DNA of 6,276 bases from Actinomycetota bacterium (GTDB lineage: Bacteria; Actinomycetota; Actinomycetes; Nanopelagicales; Nanopelagicaceae). Of the stretch, positions 5,752-6,276 are shown one piece after another. Both the position numbers and the translations under genes were made by a program. Position 1 is the stretch's first letter, and every line of letters begins with the position of its first letter. Where the stretch lies: NCBI GenBank assembly GCA_947459935.1, contig CANHFN010000050.1, forward strand, positions 1 through 6,276, in the 5' to 3' direction. Under the pieces are notes generated by a model. That model did not search any database. It saw only the letters and a list, made by a program, of their open reading frames with translations, and was not told where the DNA came from.

Positions 5752-6206
5752 CAAATCGTGATTTAGCTCTTGACCTTTTCAAATTATTCAAAACAGGTGT
5801 TATTAGAAAACCAAACAAACCAGCACCAACCGTTCGAGTTGGGCAACCAGGTGATCCAGAATTAATTAGTGATGTGCTTAATGATTTAATTTCTGATCGT
5901 GATTGGGATTCAGGATTAGCTGAAGGTAATTTATTTGTTAATTGGAAAAAAATTGTTGGTGATGAAATTTCACAACACGCAGTACCAATTTCAATTTTAG
6001 ATAATGTGCTGACTATTCAAAGCTCATCAACTGCTTGGGCAACCCAACTGCAACTAATCTCTCATGATCTTCTGTCCACTATCCAAAAAGATGCCACAGG
6101 GGTGCTTATTGAGCGCCTTGTGATCATTGGGCCACAGACCCCAACCTGGAAGAAAGGGGTCCGGACTATCCGTAACGCTCGCGGCCCCCGAGACACCTAC
6201 AACTAA
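5748..6206 (+). CDS. dciA: DciA family protein (DUF721), helicase-associated replication factor
   Basis: DciA proteins interact with the replicative helicase DnaB and replace the DnaC/DnaI loaders in most bacteria; loss in mycobacteria impairs replication. The 152-residue product contains the DUF721 core: LFVNWKKIVGDEISQHAVPISI (62-83), with the conserved W66, then DNVLTIQSSSTAWATQLQL (85-103). The C-terminus TPTWKKGVRTIRNARGPRDTYN (131-152) resembles the actinobacterial ending, in which GPRDTYG is common. The N-terminal 50 residues are variable, include a proline-rich stretch (21-36), and are probably flexible. The ATG at 5748 overlaps the recF stop by 4 nt, with GAAAGG (5733-5738) upstream. 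Position between recF and the usual gyrB site is the standard actinobacterial location. Family assignment is firm; the helicase role is transferred from studied homologues. Confidence 0.92.
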   Translation: MTNRDLALDLFKLFKTGVIRKPNKPAPTVRVGQPGDPELISDVLNDLISDRDWDSGLAEGNLFVNWKKIVGDEISQHAVPISILDNVLTIQSSSTAWATQLQLISHDLLSTIQKDATGVLIERLVIIGPQTPTWKKGVRTIRNARGPRDTYN

Positions 6207-6276
6207 AGCTCACCCACTAGGAACCCTCAACTCCACGCTCAAAGTTCGGCTATACCCGTCCACAGGGCTTTTTTCG
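6207..6276. other. Intergenic tail after dciA
   Basis: These 70 nt hold no gene. They contain a degenerate DnaA-like site, CCGTCCACA (6256-6264, two mismatches to the TTGTCCACA form), and a CCC/GGG pair followed by six T's. The pair is too short to call a terminator. In related genomes gyrB follows dciA, so this may be the start of its upstream region. Confidence 0.4.

Noticed and set aside
6254..6276. Possible terminator after dciA
   Set aside because: Only three C-G pairs can form before the T run, too weak for an intrinsic terminator, and the window ends there.
1..6276. CRISPR arrays, insertion sequences, tRNA or rRNA genes, prophage or defence genes
   Set aside because: No regularly spaced repeats, transposase motifs, terminal repeats, RNA gene signatures or foreign cargo were visible; all substantial coding space is occupied by core replication and housekeeping genes.

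Overview
The window is a classical bacterial replication-origin neighbourhood. The gene order is yidC-yidD-rnpA-rpmH on the minus strand, then dnaA, oriC, dnaN, recF and dciA on the plus strand. Several features point to an actinobacterium: a DciA (DUF721) gene directly after recF, a DciA C-terminus of the form GPRDTY, RecF with an SHGESWS-type signature, and an RnpA with the RH...R.ARH variant of its signature. Codon use is strongly A/T-leaning for that phylum, with many AAA, TTA, ATT and ACA codons. Together with the short DnaA inter-domain linker and tight gene packing, this suggests a streamlined low-GC lineage such as the freshwater acI/Nanopelagicales group. That placement is inference and was not tested by a search.

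Layout. Positions 1-1463 hold a leftward operon for L34 (rpmH), the RNase P protein (rnpA), the small membrane-associated YidD and the membrane insertase YidC. YidC is cut by the window edge. Successive genes are 19 nt apart, overlap by 4 nt, and overlap by 8 nt. Positions 1464-1747 form a divergent regulatory region with two perfect DnaA boxes, two near-perfect ones, and candidate promoters for rpmH and dnaA. Positions 1748-3148 encode a complete DnaA. Positions 3149-3493 are the non-coding oriC, with DnaA boxes on both strands, an A/T-rich unwinding candidate and a possible DnaA-trio. Positions 3494-6206 carry dnaN, recF and dciA at close spacing. The last 70 nt are intergenic; gyrB would commonly follow.

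Functionally, the right arm supplies the initiator, sliding clamp, gap-repair loader and helicase-associated factor that act at or soon after initiation. The left arm couples a ribosomal protein, tRNA 5' processing and membrane protein insertion. DnaA boxes lie between and inside the candidate divergent promoters, so DnaA could repress both arms.

I found no cryptic new system. The most interesting signals are architectural and lie in oriC: helically phased weak DnaA sites, a trio-like tract, and a hairpin that displays a perfect DnaA box in its loop.
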